This document shows, in pieces, positions 1-10,537 of a DNA stretch of 64,000 nucleotides (position 1 is its first letter; the number at the start of each line of letters is the position of its first letter). Location: the NCBI GenBank assembly GCA_032433765.1, contig JAVIAB010000073.1, positions 60,671,552-60,735,551 of the forward strand. The letters run 5' to 3'. The notes below the pieces were generated by a model. The model was not told the DNA's origin. It did not search any database and saw only the letters and a program-made list of their open reading frames with translations. The position numbers and the translations under genes were made by a program. This DNA is from Megaustenia siamemsis. Its lineage: Eukaryota; Mollusca; Gastropoda; Stylommatophora; Ariophantidae.

Positions 1-240
1 CATGTTTAGCTGCTCTTTACCTTTAGATACTGTACATGTTTAGCTGCTCTATACCTTTAGTTACTGTACATGTTTAGCTGCTCTATACCTTTAGATACTG
101 TACATGTTTAGCTGCTCTTTACCTTTAGTTACTGTACATGTTTAGCTGCTCTTTACCTTTAGATACTGTACAAGTGTAGCTGTTCTATACCTTTAGATAC
201 TGTACATGTTTAGCTGCTCTATAGAATTAACTACTGTACA
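1..240. repeat. 34-bp tandem repeat, about 7 copies
   Basis: Direct copies of a 34-bp unit containing TGTTTAGCTGCTCT and ending ACTGTA. Copies alternate between CTTTACC and CTATACC, and between TAGATACTG and TAGTTACTG, so neighbouring units differ by single substitutions. The array enters from outside the window. It decays after 240 into scattered ACTACTGTACA words up to about 345. No coding potential is seen. Confidence 0.9.
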
Positions 241-928
241 TCTTTAATTACTGTGCGTGTACTCCCTCAACTATTGTACACAGGTAGCTACTGCAGAGCC
301 CTAACTACTGTACACCTTTAGTTTTACACCTTTGGTTACTGTAGACCTTTGTTAGCACTTAGTGACTTAACTTGTGAGCATGCAAGGAGGACGTTTCTCA
401 GAATGTTATTTCCCAAACAAAATCAGCAACCATGGACTGCTCAAATGTGTAAAATGGCGGAGATACACGCACAGGCGCGCGCACACGCACACACATCAGG
501 CATACACACGTACACACCACACACACAGACAGTGATAACAAAAGAGATGGAGCTGGATTGGTTAATTTCTCAGAAGAAATACAAGAACATTCTCCAGAGC
601 TGCTCTACCCCAGGAGCATGCGCAAGAGAGCAAAACGAAGACAAAGCAATGACTAATAAGTGAAATTAAATGATAGTGAAATAAACCAATTGCCAAGAGA
701 GCTGAGTACTTTGATACAACAGAGTTTAATTATCTCCATTGTGTGGAGACAAATATTAATACTTGAATATTATTATGGAGGGAACCTTCCGAGGCGATAG
801 ATCAGCGAATTATTTCAGGGGATGAGGTTTGTTTACAACACTCGGAAAAAAATCACAAATAATCAACAAAGGAAATAAACAACTATATAGCTTTGTGATG
901 GATAGCACAATAAGTAAAAAGTGAAGAA
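241..928. other. Non-repetitive stretch without recognised gene
   Basis: This stretch holds decayed 34-bp repeat words to about 345 and a cryptic CA/CG-rich simple repeat at about 465-535. An open frame of 104 codons (349-663, +) crosses that simple repeat. It has no recognisable domain, and its His/Thr-rich middle is simply the translated CA repeat, so I do not call it a gene. Confidence 0.5.
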
Positions 929-1170
929 CCCTGTCACGCCAAGTGGTATATAGGGAATATGGTGTTAGTGACCATAATTTTACAGACCTTCGGCACACGA
1001 TTTTTGGGGTAATGTGGTCGGTATTACGCCCGTGCCGCTTTACTTTCCCAGAAAAAATCCGGTATCCATTTAAGGCTTGATAAACCCGGAAGCCGTCGAT
1101 CAGGATCGAACCCGACCTCTTGACCTTTGTAGTCCAGATCACTAACCACTATGCTGTCACGGCTCCCGGA
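929..1170 (-). mobile_element. tRNA-derived SINE, copy 1
   Basis: On the minus strand the element begins with a tRNA-like head. An A-box-like AGCATAGTGGTTAG lies within 1141-1160 and a near-perfect B box GGGTTCGATCC at 1103-1113. A body of about 170 bp follows, containing CGGCACGGGCGTAATACCGA. The same body recurs at 9877-10115 and 36554-36724 in the same orientation, which shows it is a dispersed family. The left limit is where similarity to copy 2 fades. SINEs are non-autonomous, transcribed by Pol III from these internal boxes and mobilised by a partner LINE. Best preserved of the three copies. Confidence 0.8.
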
Positions 1171-1349
1171 TAGTACAATCATTCTGTAATAAATCCTCTT
1201 TTGTTAACGCCGACTTTGGATTTAAAATTGACCAGATAAGTTTATTAAGAACGCGTGTTGTGATCCTGGCCATCTCTTGAAGCTGTACATTTATAATTGA
1301 ATCAGTTTAAAACTCTTCTATTACCAGACCCATCTGGCACAGAAAGGTA

Positions 1350-3835
1350 GAAGCAGACAGATAAACAGTGTGGATCAGACAGATGAATAGTGTGGAGCAG
1401 ACAGAGGAATAGTGTATAGCACACAGATGAATAGTGTGGAACAGACAGATGAAAAGTGTGGAGCAGATGAATAGTGTTCAGCCGACAGATGAATAGTGTA
1501 GAGCAGACAGATGAATAGTGTGGAGCAGACAGATGAATAGTGTGGAGCAGACAGGTGAATAGTGTGGAGCAGACAGATGAATAGTGTGGAGCAGACAGAT
1601 GAATAGTGTGGAGCAGACAGATGAATAGTGTGGAGCAGACAGGTGAATAGTGTGGAGCAGACAGATGAATAGTGTGGAGCAGACAGATGAATAGTGTGAA
1701 CAGACAGATGAATAGTGTGAACAGACAGATGAATAGTATGGAGCAGACAGGTGAATAGTGTGGAGCAGACAGATGACTAATGTGCAGCTGACAGATGAAT
1801 TGTGTGCATCAGACAGATGAATAGTGTGGAGCAGACAGGTGAATAGTGTGGAGCAGACAGGTGAATAGTGTGGAGCAGACAGATGAATAGTGTGGAGCAG
1901 ACAGATGAATAGTGTGGAGCAGACAGATGAATAGTGTGGAGCAGACAGGTGAATAGTGTGGAGCAGACAGATGAATAGTGTGGAACAGACAGATGAATAG
2001 TGTGAACAGACAGATGAATAGTGTGAACAGACAGATGAATAGTGTGGAGCAGACAGGTGAGCAGTGTGGAGCAGACAGGTGAACAGTGTGGAGCAGACAG
2101 GTGAATAGTGTGGAGCAGACAGGTGAGCAGTGTGGAGCAGACAGGTGAATAGTGTGGAGCAGACAGGTGAGCAGTGTGGAGCAGACAGGTGAACAGTGTG
2201 GAGCAGACAGGTGAGCAGTGTGGAGCAGACAGGTGAACAGTGTGGAGCAGACAGGTGAGCAGTGTGGAGCAGACAGATGAATAGTGTGGAACAGACAGAT
2301 GAATAGTGTGAAACAGACAGATGAATAGTGTGGATCAGACAGATGAATAGTGTGGAGCAGACAGATGAATAGTGTGGAGCAGACAGATGAATAGTGTGAA
2401 CAGACAGATGAATAGTGTGGAGCAGACAGATGAATAGTGTGGAACAGACAGATGATTAGTGTGGAGCAGACAGATGAATAGTGTGGAGCAGACAGATGAA
2501 TAATGTGGAGCAGACAGATGAATAGTGTATAGCACACAGATGAATAGTGTGGAACAGACAGATGAAAAGTGTGGAGCAGATGAATAGTGTTCAGCCGACA
2601 GATGAATAGTGTGGAGCAGACACACGAATAGTGTGGAGCAGACAGATGAATAGTGTATAGCACACAGATGAATAGTGTGGAACAGACAGATGAAAAGTGT
2701 GGAGCAGATGAATAGTGTTCAGCCGACAGATGAATAGTGTGGAGCAGACAGATGAATAATGTGGAGCAGACAGGTGAGCAGTGTGGAGCAGACAGGTGAG
2801 CAGTGTGGAGCAGACAGGTGAACAGTGTGGAGAAGACAGGTGAATAGAGTGGAGCAGACAGATGAATAGTGTGAACAGACAGATGAATAGTGTGGAGCAG
2901 ACAGATGAATAGTGTGGAACAGACAGATGAATAGTGTGGAACAGACAGATGAATAGTGTGGATCAGACAGATGAATAGTGTGGAGCAGACAGATGAATAG
3001 TGTGGAGCAGACAGATGAATAGTGTGGAACAGACAGATGAATAGTGTGGAACAGACAGATGAATAGTGTGGATCAGACAGATGAATAGTGTGGAGCAGAC
3101 AGATGAATAGTGTGGAGCAGACAGATGAATAGTGTGGAGCAGACAGATGAATAGTGTGGAGCAGACAGATGAATAGTATGGAGCAGACAGATGAATAGTG
3201 TGGAGCAGGCAGATGAATAGCGTGGAACAGACAGATGAATAGTGTGGAACAGACAAATGAATAGTGTGGAACAGACAGATGAATAGTGTGGAACAGACAG
3301 ATGATTAGTGTGGATCAGACAGATGAATAGTGTGGAACAGACAAATGAATAGCGTGGAACAGACAGATGAATAGTGTGGAACAGACAAATGAATAGTGTG
3401 GAACAGACAGATGAATAGTGTGGAACAGACAGATGAATAGTGTGGAACAGACAGATGAATAGTGTGGAACAGACAGATGATTAGTGTGGAGCAGACAGAT
3501 GAATAGTGTGGAGCAGACAGATGAATAGTGTGGAACAGACAGATGAATAGTGTGGAGCCGACAGATGAACAGTGTGGAGCAGACAGATGAATAGTGTGGA
3601 GCAGACAGATGAATAGTGTGGAACAGACAGATGAATAGTGTGGAGCAGACAGATGAATAGTGTGGATCAGACAGATGAATAGTGTGGAACAGACAGATGA
3701 TTAGTGTGGAGCAGACAGATGAATAGTGTGGAGCAGACAGATGAATAGTGTGGAACAGACAGATGAATAGTGTGGAACAGACAGATGAATAGTGTGGAGC
3801 AGACAGATGAATAGTGTGGAGCCGACAGATGAACA
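1350..3835. repeat. 22-bp tandem repeat array, roughly 110 units
   Basis: The core is GGAGCAGACAGATGAATA, and the full unit adds GTGT. Recurrent variants are AACAGAC for GCAGAC, AGGTGAGCAG for AGATGAATAG, and units lacking a few bases (GTGTGAACAGAC). Variant clusters are local: AGGTGAGCAG units lie mostly at 2050-2270 and 2770-2830, as expected from unequal exchange. The block near 1413-1500 (GTATAGCACACAG through TTCAGCCGACAG) recurs near 2525-2605 and 2653-2735, a larger duplicated module. The minus strand has no stop in any phase of the unit, which creates long open frames with a 22-residue period. These are artefacts. Confidence 0.95.
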
Positions 3836-4488
3836 GCTCTTTATCCCTTGTGTTGGGCGCTACAAAGCGTAACGCTGCTGACTACATTGTAATCCTGTGG
3901 TCAAGGAAAGATAATTCGGCTGCGGCGATACACTTATATTTACAAATAAAACTAACATTTAATATAACAATGTTGGGGGGGGGGGGGGTTAAACGACTGT
4001 GAGGTCTAGAGGTATGCCGTTCACTCCTGGACAAGAACGTCTTGGGTTGGAGTCTCACCACAAGCGGTGGAAATGTTTTCAAAGAACGAATCCGTGGTTT
4101 CGTAGTGGTTTTACCATCCCCTGGTCTCTGGTGTTGTGAATCTCAATATCTAGCCCTCTCTGATAATGTCACAAAAACATGAAGTCCCGTGTGCATGCTG
4201 CGCATGTGACACAACTCTTGACAGTTGAAAATAAAATAAAAAATGAGACCAAAGATCCCTGCTGCCGGGCACAATTGATGGGAAAAGGAAAAATTCTTCC
4301 CAAAATGTGAAAACTGTCAAACGGTAAAAATTATGTGAGTACCTCTGATGGCGGAGGATATCTGCCAATATGGCGGGGTGGGGAAACACTTGGTCGCACA
4401 TCTGCAGCTGTAATACAAAAACCGGCAAAAGTTATATTCACGCAAAATTCAATTCCTCGAGTCATCGCTAGGGATGTAAAGCTGGTGT
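3836..4488. other. Inter-array island with a probable SINE
   Basis: Unique sequence between the 22-bp and 15-bp arrays. It contains a run of about 14 G near 3972-3985, followed by a tRNA-like SINE candidate (separate entry). No coding region is recognised. Short open frames on both strands have no familiar motifs. Confidence 0.5.
3986..4180 (+). mobile_element. Probable tRNA-derived SINE
   Basis: GTGAGGTCTAGAGGTATGC resembles a Pol III A box. About 35 bp downstream, GGGTTGGAGTCTCACC resembles a B box with one mismatch (GGTTGGA for GGTTCGA). The head begins just after the poly-G run. No second copy of the body is seen in the window, so the 3' limit is a guess. It could be a decayed tRNA pseudogene instead. 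Confidence 0.45.
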
Positions 4489-4950
4489 AAGCAAACAAAC
4501 TTGAAGTAAACAAACTTGAAGTAAACAAACTTGAAGTAAACAAACATGAAGTAAACAAACCTGAAGCAAACAAACTTGAAGTAAACAAACTTGAAGCAAA
4601 CAAACTTGAAGTAAACAAACTTGAAGCAAACAAACTTGAAGCAAACAACCTTGAAGTAAACAAACTTGAAGCAAACAAACTTGAAGCAAACAAACTTGAA
4701 GTAAACAAACTTGAAGCAAACAAACTTGAAGTAAACAAACTTGAAGCAAACAAACTTGAAGCAAACAAACTTGAAGTAAACAAACTTGAAGCAAACAAAC
4801 TTGAAGTAAACAAACTTGAAGCAAACAAACTTGAAGTAAACAAACTTGAAGCAAACAAACTTGAAGCAAACAACCTTGAAGTAAACAAACTTGAAGCAAA
4901 CAAACTTGAAGCAAACAAACTTGAAGCAAACAAACTTGAAGCAAACAACA
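4489..4950. repeat. 15-bp tandem repeat, about 31 units
   Basis: The unit is CAAACTTGAAGYAAA, where Y is T or C. The T and C types alternate in a non-random string (runs such as T-C-T-C-C), suggesting 30- and 45-bp higher-order duplication. Because 15 is a multiple of three, two minus-strand phases give perfect five-residue repeats (ASSLF-like and QVCLL-like). Both phases are equally open, so neither is evidence of a protein. Confidence 0.95.
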
Positions 4951-5023
4951 GTGTGTCAATAACGTTTAGACAACCATCAGCATATTGTTGAATGCATTTA
5001 TTTCTGTAATTTATTGATTGCAG

Positions 5024-5109
5024 GTGATGAGAAGGAAAGAAGTGGAGCACAGTAGAGACAAGTCATGCTGCAGGAGAAAGTTCGATCTCTGGAGAACCAG
5101 CTGGCCAAG
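5024..5109 (+). pseudogene. Exon-like coiled-coil segment with in-frame stop
   Basis: An acceptor-like TTATTGATTGCAG precedes 5024 and a consensus donor AAG|GTAAGG follows 5109. The frame ending at the donor reads QVMLQEKVRSLENQLAK from 5059, a typical leucine-heptad coiled coil, preceded by DEKERSGAQ. A TAG at 5053-5055 separates the two parts in the same frame. Possible explanations are a disabled exon, an upstream cryptic acceptor, or a sequence error. I cannot assign a gene family; many long coiled-coil proteins would fit. If the exon is real, the 15-bp and 18-bp arrays on either side lie in introns. Confidence 0.4.
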
Positions 5110-5149
5110 GTAAGGCTGTTGTCAAGCAACGATATTTGTATTTTTGTTT

Positions 5150-6105
5150 TTGGTTACGTCAACTGGTTTGGTTGCATCAACTAGTATGGTTGCACCAACT
5201 GGTTTTGTTGCATCAACTAGTATGGTTACACCAACTGGTTTGTTTGCATCAACTAGTATGGTTACACCAACTGGTTTGGTTGCATCAACTAGTATGGTTA
5301 CACCAACTGGTTTGGTTGCATCAACTAGTATGGTTACATCAACTGGTTTGGTTGCATCAACTACTCTGGTTACACTAACTGGTTTGGTTGCATCAACTAG
5401 TCTGGTTACACCAACTGGTTTGGTTGCATCAACTACTCTGGTTACACTAACTGGTTTGGTTGCACCAACTACTCTGGTTACACCAAATGGTTTGGTAGCA
5501 TCAACTACTCGGGTTACACCAACTGGTTTGGTTGCATCAACTAGTATGGTTGCATCAACTGGTTTGGTTGCATCAACTAGTATGGTTACACCAACTGGTT
5601 TGGTTGCATCAACTAGTCTGGTTACACCAACTGGTTTGGTTGCATCAACTACTCTGGTTACACTAATTGGTTTGGTTGCATCAACTACTCTGGTTGCACC
5701 AACTGGTTTGGTTGCATCATCTACTCTGGTTACACCAACTGGTTAGGTTGCATCAACTACTCGGGTAACACCAACTGGTTTGGTTGTATCAACTAGTATG
5801 GTTACATCAACTGGTTTGGTTGCATCAACTACTCTGGTTACATCAACTACTCTGGTTACATCAACTGGTTTGTTTGCATCAACTAGTCTGGTTGCATTAA
5901 CTGGTTTGGTTGCATCAACTAGTCTGGTTGCATCAACTGGTTTGGTTGCATCAGCTAGTCTGGTTATACCAACTTGTCTGGTTACATCAACTGGTTTGGT
6001 TATACCAACTAGTATGGTTACACCAATTGGTTTGGTTGCATCAACTAGTATGGTTACATCAACTGGTTTGGTTGCATCAACTACTCTGGCTACATCAAAT
6101 GGTGA
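5150..6105. repeat. 18-bp minisatellite with 36-bp dimer structure
   Basis: Two related 18-bp halves alternate: ACTGGTTTGGTTGCATCA and ACTAGTATGGTTACACCA. Variants carry ACTACTCTGG or AACTAGTCTGG. About 53 half-units. Unit length is a multiple of six codons, so several frames on both strands stay open (for example TGLVAST and HQLVWL on plus, and VDATKP on minus). Having many frames open at once indicates repeat structure, not coding. The array starts about 40 bp after the donor site of the exon candidate. Confidence 0.93.
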
Positions 6106-6289
6106 TGCGTAATGGTGGTCGATGTAGCGTGGAGGTTTAAGGTGATCGCCGCAAATCACATTTCTTTCCAGTAATCCCTGATATCAAGGTACAAGAAATC
6201 GAGTGCCTAGTCAAATCGGACAAAAGACGGGAACCTTGTTCCAATTGCGCACCTAAAAATCACTTTTCATAACAGAAAATCTAACATTA

Positions 6290-7205
6290 TTCTGCTTCAG
6301 GCCGGACATCTATATAACCTACCCAAGTGGAAAGACACAAACATACTCTCTTACAGATGGAGAAAGATGCACGCATTTTAGAGCAGAAGCAAAGACACTT
6401 CACACAGCCATACAAACTCTCAACACACAAGAGTACCAATATCCACAAATTGCCATTCACACCACTGCAAAAATCAGTCATACAATTAACCAACACGGAA
6501 CTGGAGTCATCAGTCGCTGGACACTTCGCTACTTGCTGAAGAGGGGATCTGAACACCCATGGACATGTTCGGAATGCAATGATGATGACCCACTAATAAC
6601 TCAATAACTCAGTCATACACGCAATGTTAAGCTCAAAACAGGACAGGCTCATTTAAGAAATATTTAAAAAAAAAACAACATATGGTCGCTTTCAGAAAAA
6701 ACAGAGTTGGACCTACAATTAATTCCAGCACATTCTGACATCCCTGGAAATGAGAAAGTAGATGAACTCACAAAAACAGATGGAAGCCTTCAACAGTCCA
6801 ACCAACCCCAGAGCCTGAAATAAATCAAAACAATCCTGAAGCAAGCTGGGAAAACAGAACGGAGGAAGCTGCAAGGAAAATATGAGCCAGAACATGACAG
6901 CCTAAACAAACTTAGCAGACATGAGCAGACCAAGATATTCAGATTCAGAACAGGTCATTGTGACATCAGAGCACATCTACACAATATATGACTCAGTGAC
7001 GTTGCAACACGTTACTGCGGAGCAACCAAAGCATACACTACACGGCTGCTGCACTCTAAACACCATTAGAGCATAAATACGGCCCACAGAAACAAGCCCA
7101 CATGACAAGTTATGGAGAACCGCAAACACACCATCTTGTTCGTGACCGAAGCTGGTCTAAATATCTAAATCAGCAATGACTGATCGCTGAAGAAGAAGAA
7201 GAAAT
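6290..7205 (+). mobile_element. Degenerate LINE 3' end with RNase H remnants
   Basis: From about 6308 one frame reads IYITYPSGKTQTYSLTDG, then FRAEAKTLHTAIQTLN and AIHTTAKISHTI, matching the N-terminal half of the RNase H domain in I/Jockey-like LINEs. In the same frame, at 6707, LDLQLIPAHSDIPGNEKVDE matches the conserved IPAH-x-x-IPGNE-x-AD block. FRFRTGHCDIRAHLHNI (about 6940) and CYCGATKA (about 7015) match the downstream zinc-knuckle region. The element ends in a GAA-rich tail near 7190-7203. Stops, frameshifts and a foreign-looking segment at 6515-6620 show it is dead and 5'-truncated. Confidence 0.75.
6475..6620 (+). repeat. Arm 1 of a dispersed inverted repeat
   Basis: A segment including GGAACTGGAGTCATCAGTCG, AGGGGATCTGA and CAATGATGATGA, then AATAACTCAATAACTCA, is present in reverse complement at 7630-7790 with scattered differences. 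It interrupts the RNase H reading of the LINE between its two conserved blocks, so it may be a short non-autonomous element that inserted there. Alternatively it is part of the LINE and was copied elsewhere. Confidence 0.6.
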
Positions 7206-7429
7206 GGGAAACAACAAATCACTGCTGAAGGTGTGCTTGAATTACTGACCTTCGTTAGAAATGAACAATGTTGTTAAGCTGAAGATGAGCTATGTAAGCG
7301 GAAATGTCCTTGTCATTTGGTGTTTCTGTCCACCATCGTATTTTATTGTCTACAACTGTTTGTCCATGTATGTAAAGTCTACATTAGAACTCTAGGAGGG
7401 GTGTTATGTCTAGAGATCTCCGGCCTTAC

Positions 7430-7645
7430 ATCACAGCAGACAGACAACTATCTGTCATTCGAACCACTCTATGATAAGAAGATATAGAACAGTGAGAAAA
7501 GATGCAAAACAGTTTAAAAGAGCGGCTTGCTAGAATATCAGACACAGAACTGGTACGCGACTGTAGAGATAAAAGTTGTAGAGAGACATGATCACCTATG
7601 CCAGGAGGTGTGGTACTTAATGAAGGTGATGACAATGATTGAGTT
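7430..7645 (+). mobile_element. LINE ORF2 C-terminal fragment with tail
   Basis: The frame ending at TAA 7618-7620 reads RDMITYARRCGT, the characteristic extreme C terminus of a common animal LINE reverse-transcriptase ORF. The codon before RDMI, normally Trp, is TAG at 7579-7581. The 18.56-kb fragment has the identical change. Sequence after the stop is ATG/ATGA-rich (GAAGGTGATGACAATGA), like the 3' tails of related copies here. Upstream coding sequence is heavily frameshifted. Confidence 0.6.
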
Positions 7646-7790
7646 ATTGAGTTATTTGCGGATCATCATCATTGCACTCTGAACATGTCCATAGGTGATC
7701 AGATCCCCTACTCGGCAAGTCTCGCAGTGTCCAGCGACTGACGACTCCAGTTCTGTGTTGGTTGATGAGTCTTCTTACTGGCCCAGTATA
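7630..7790 (-). repeat. Arm 2 of a dispersed inverted repeat
   Basis: Reverse complement of 6475-6620, sharing GAACTGGAGTC, CAGTCGCTGGACACT and GGGGATCTGA. It abuts the 3' tail of the LINE fragment ending at about 7645, so the two elements meet or overlap tail to tail. Confidence 0.6.
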
Positions 7791-7964
7791 TACATTGTTG
7801 ACGATGATATCACTCGATATGACTTTCTAACTCGCGATAATGCAAAGTGAACGTTGGACTTTTCCAAATGTCGATGCAGAAACAACAAAACGTTCATGGG
7901 GGGCCTCTAAGGGACTAGGTTATCTTGACTTCGCCGCTATTCTTGCTTGCATGCACAAACAACA

Positions 7965-8200
7965 TGAGACACGCCTGGCATCCCAAATATAGGATATGTA
8001 ACACCGGCCTGTGTCAATGCGGCCTAGAATGTATGAGAGCAGAACATGCTCTACAGGGCTGTTTCCGGCATGTAGACTTGAGGGTGAACAATGCGGTCTT
8101 GATCTACCGCCCACGATGCAAGATTGTATCTGTAAGGCGGCACTGAGATCCTCAAACAGACCACACAATTCATCTGTCTGGAATTCCCGTACATTTTGAA
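7965..8200 (+). mobile_element. LINE zinc-knuckle C-terminal fragment
   Basis: One frame reads NTGLCQCGLECMRAEHALQG at about 8000-8060, matching the C-x-CG-x(n)-EH-x-L-x-x-C knuckle after the RNase H or RT domain of many LINEs. After a frameshift, the +1 frame (8011-8199) carries LPPTMQDCICKAALRSSN, fitting the helical tail of that family. The fragment is dead and too short to classify. Confidence 0.5.
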
Positions 8201-8265
8201 CTTAGAAGAGAAAAAAGATATTGCTGAAACATTAATGGCATCAGCAATGTAATAATCCCACCCTA

Positions 8266-8482
8266 CACTGACTGACTGACTGACTGACTGACTGACTGAC
8301 TGACTGATGACTGACTGACTGACTGACTGACTGACTGACTGACTCACTCACTCACTCACTCACTCACTCACTCACTCACTCACTCACTCACTCACTCACT
8401 CACTCACTCACTCACTCACTTAATCACTCTCTCACTCACTCACTCACTCACTCACTCACTCACTCACTCACTCACTCACTCA
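8266..8482. repeat. Compound tetranucleotide microsatellite ACTG/ACTC
   Basis: An (ACTG)n tract runs from 8266 to about 8342 with one interruption (TGATGA), and switches abruptly to (ACTC)n until about 8482. The switch is a single-base change in the repeat motif (G to C). Degenerate CACT, CACA and ACAC simple sequence continues to about 8710. Confidence 0.95.
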
Positions 8483-8794
8483 CGTTCGCACACTCGAACT
8501 CGCTCACACTCTCGCTAGCACAATTGCTCCATCACTCACTCACACGCTCACTCACTCACAAACATTCACACACACTCGCACCCGCTTACGCCCATACGTC
8601 TGCACATACATGCACATATTAACACTCACATGAACACACATCCACACCAACTCAGCCACTCCTACTCACACACTCCCACATCCACTCTTCCACACACACA
8701 CACGCACGCAAATAAGCAACAACAAAAAAACAAACATTCAGTTTCCACATGATCCCTCAAGAAAATTCTCGCGTTTTCCTATTTCAGTTTTTTT

Positions 8795-9768
8795 ATGACC
8801 TCAACTGTCCTTGGCCGAGTCACTTTCCCATCAGATCTATAGAAACTCAACATGACCTCAACTGTCCTTGGCCGAGTCACTTTCCCATCAGATCTATAGA
8901 AACTCAACATGACCTCAACTGTCCTTGGCCGAGTCACTTTCCCATCAGATCTATAGAAACTCAACATGACCTCAACTGTCCTTGGCCGAGTCACTTTCCA
9001 TCAGATCTATAGAAACTCAACATGACCTCAACTGTCCTTGGCCGAGTCACTTCCCATCAGATCTATAGAAACTCAACATGACCTCAACTGTCCTTGGCCG
9101 AGTCACTTTCCCATCAGATCTATAGAAACTCAACATGACCTCAACTGTCCTTGGCCGAGTCACTTTCCCATCAGATCTATAGAAACTCAACATGACCTCA
9201 ACTGTCCTTGGCCGAGTCACTTTCCCATCAGATCTATAGAAACTCAACATGACCTCAACTGTCCTTGGCCGAGTCACTTTCCCATCAGATCTATAGAAAC
9301 TCAACATGACCTCAACTTTGCTTGGCCGAGTCACTTTCCCATCAGATCTATAGAAACTCAACATGACCTCAACTTTGCTTGGCCGAGTCACTTTCCCATC
9401 AGATCTATAGAAACTCAACATGACCTCAACTTTGCTTGGCCGAGTCAGTTTCACATCAGTTCTATAGAAACTCAACATGACCTCAACTGTCCTTGGCCGA
9501 GTCACTTTCCCATCAGTTCTATAGAAACTCAACATGACCTCAACTGTCCTTGGCCGAGTCACTTTCCCATCAGTTCTATAGAAACTCAACATGACCTCAA
9601 CTGTCCTTGGCCGAGTCACTTTCCCATCAGATCTATAGAAACTCAACATGACCTCAACTTTGCTTGGCCGAGTCAGTTTCACATCAGTTCTATAGAAACT
9701 CAACATGACCTCAACTGTCCTTGGCCGAGTCACTTTCCCATCAGTTATATAGACACTCAACATGACCT
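8795..9768. repeat. 57-bp tandem repeat, about 17 copies
   Basis: The unit begins ATGACCTCAACTGTCCTTGG and includes CCGAGTCACTTTCCCATCAG. Variants are local: TTTGCTTGG replaces GTCCTTGG in a run near 9310-9440 and again near 9660, and TCAGTTCTATAG replaces TCAGATCTATAG from about 9450. Two units near 8995 and 9050 each lack one base, which breaks the otherwise 19-codon period. Frames are open on both strands, so the open frames here are not credible proteins. Confidence 0.95.
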
Positions 9769-9876
9769 GTGCTTGCGTTCGTTCTTTGGTTACTGATCCA
9801 GCGAATCATGAATCTCTCTGGCCATTGCTTAAATGCCCTGTGCATACCGACATACAAAAGACCGCGAAACAAAGAG

Positions 9877-10115
9877 CCCCGTTACACCACGTGGTGTATA
9901 AGGAATATGATGTTAGTCCCCATTTTTATAGACCTTCTGCACATTATTTTTGGGGTAATGTATTCGGTATTACGCCCGTGCCGCTTTACTTTCCAAGTAA
10001 AAAAATTCAGTACCAATTTAAGGCTGGGTGATCCTGGAAGCCACCGATCAAGATCAAACCCTGACTCTTGTCATGTAGTGTTTTCCAGGCCACTATCTAC
10101 TTAGCTATCGCAGCC
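9877..10115 (-). mobile_element. tRNA-derived SINE, copy 2
   Basis: Same family and orientation as 929-1170, sharing TTTTTGGGGTAATG and GGTATTACGCCCGTGCCGCT on the plus strand. The minus-strand head has an A-box-like TAGCTAAGTAGATAG near 10090-10110. Its B box is mutated to GGGTTTGATCT (10051-10061), so Pol III promoter strength is probably reduced. It lies about 110 bp beyond the 57-bp array. Confidence 0.75.
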
Positions 10116-10355
10116 TTTTTGGTAGAGACATGCTGTATGCTGACGTGGAGAATCGCTTTCTCCAAACCAACGTTTATCACCATGACTTTTTATCTCATTT
10201 CTGAGATGGGCTTGGAACAGGGCGGGGTGTGAAATCCGTCAGACTGGAGAATAGGGACCGCATGCCCAGGTCAGTCGTCGAAAAGGGTTCATGTCAGAGT
10301 TTTTTTTTTTTCATTCTCGATAAACAAAAAAACACTGAATAAGAAAAAGAGAAAT

Positions 10356-10537
10356 GTCAATTCAAATATGGGACATACATTAACGAATATGCTTCGCTCT
10401 AACATACTGTCGGCATGTCAGTTCAAATATGGGACATAAATTAGCGACTATTATTCGCTCTAACATACTGTCGGCATGTCAATTCAAATATAGGACATAA
10501 ATTAGCGACTATGCTTCACTCTAACATACTGTCGGCA
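10356..10537. repeat. 61-bp tandem triplication
   Basis: Three direct copies start at 10356, 10417 and 10478. Each begins GTCARTTCAAATATRGGACA and ends CTAACATACTGTCGGCA. They differ by a few substitutions, such as TACATTAACGAATATG versus TAAATTAGCGACTATG. A young minisatellite seed compared with the large arrays nearby. Confidence 0.9.

Noticed and set aside
349..663. 104-codon open frame on plus.
   Set aside because: It crosses a CA-rich simple repeat, has no domain and no supporting context.
8795..9768. 19-residue periodic frames on both strands of the 57-bp repeat.
   Set aside because: Both strands are open, and single-base deletions near 8995 and 9050 break the frame without any sign of constraint.
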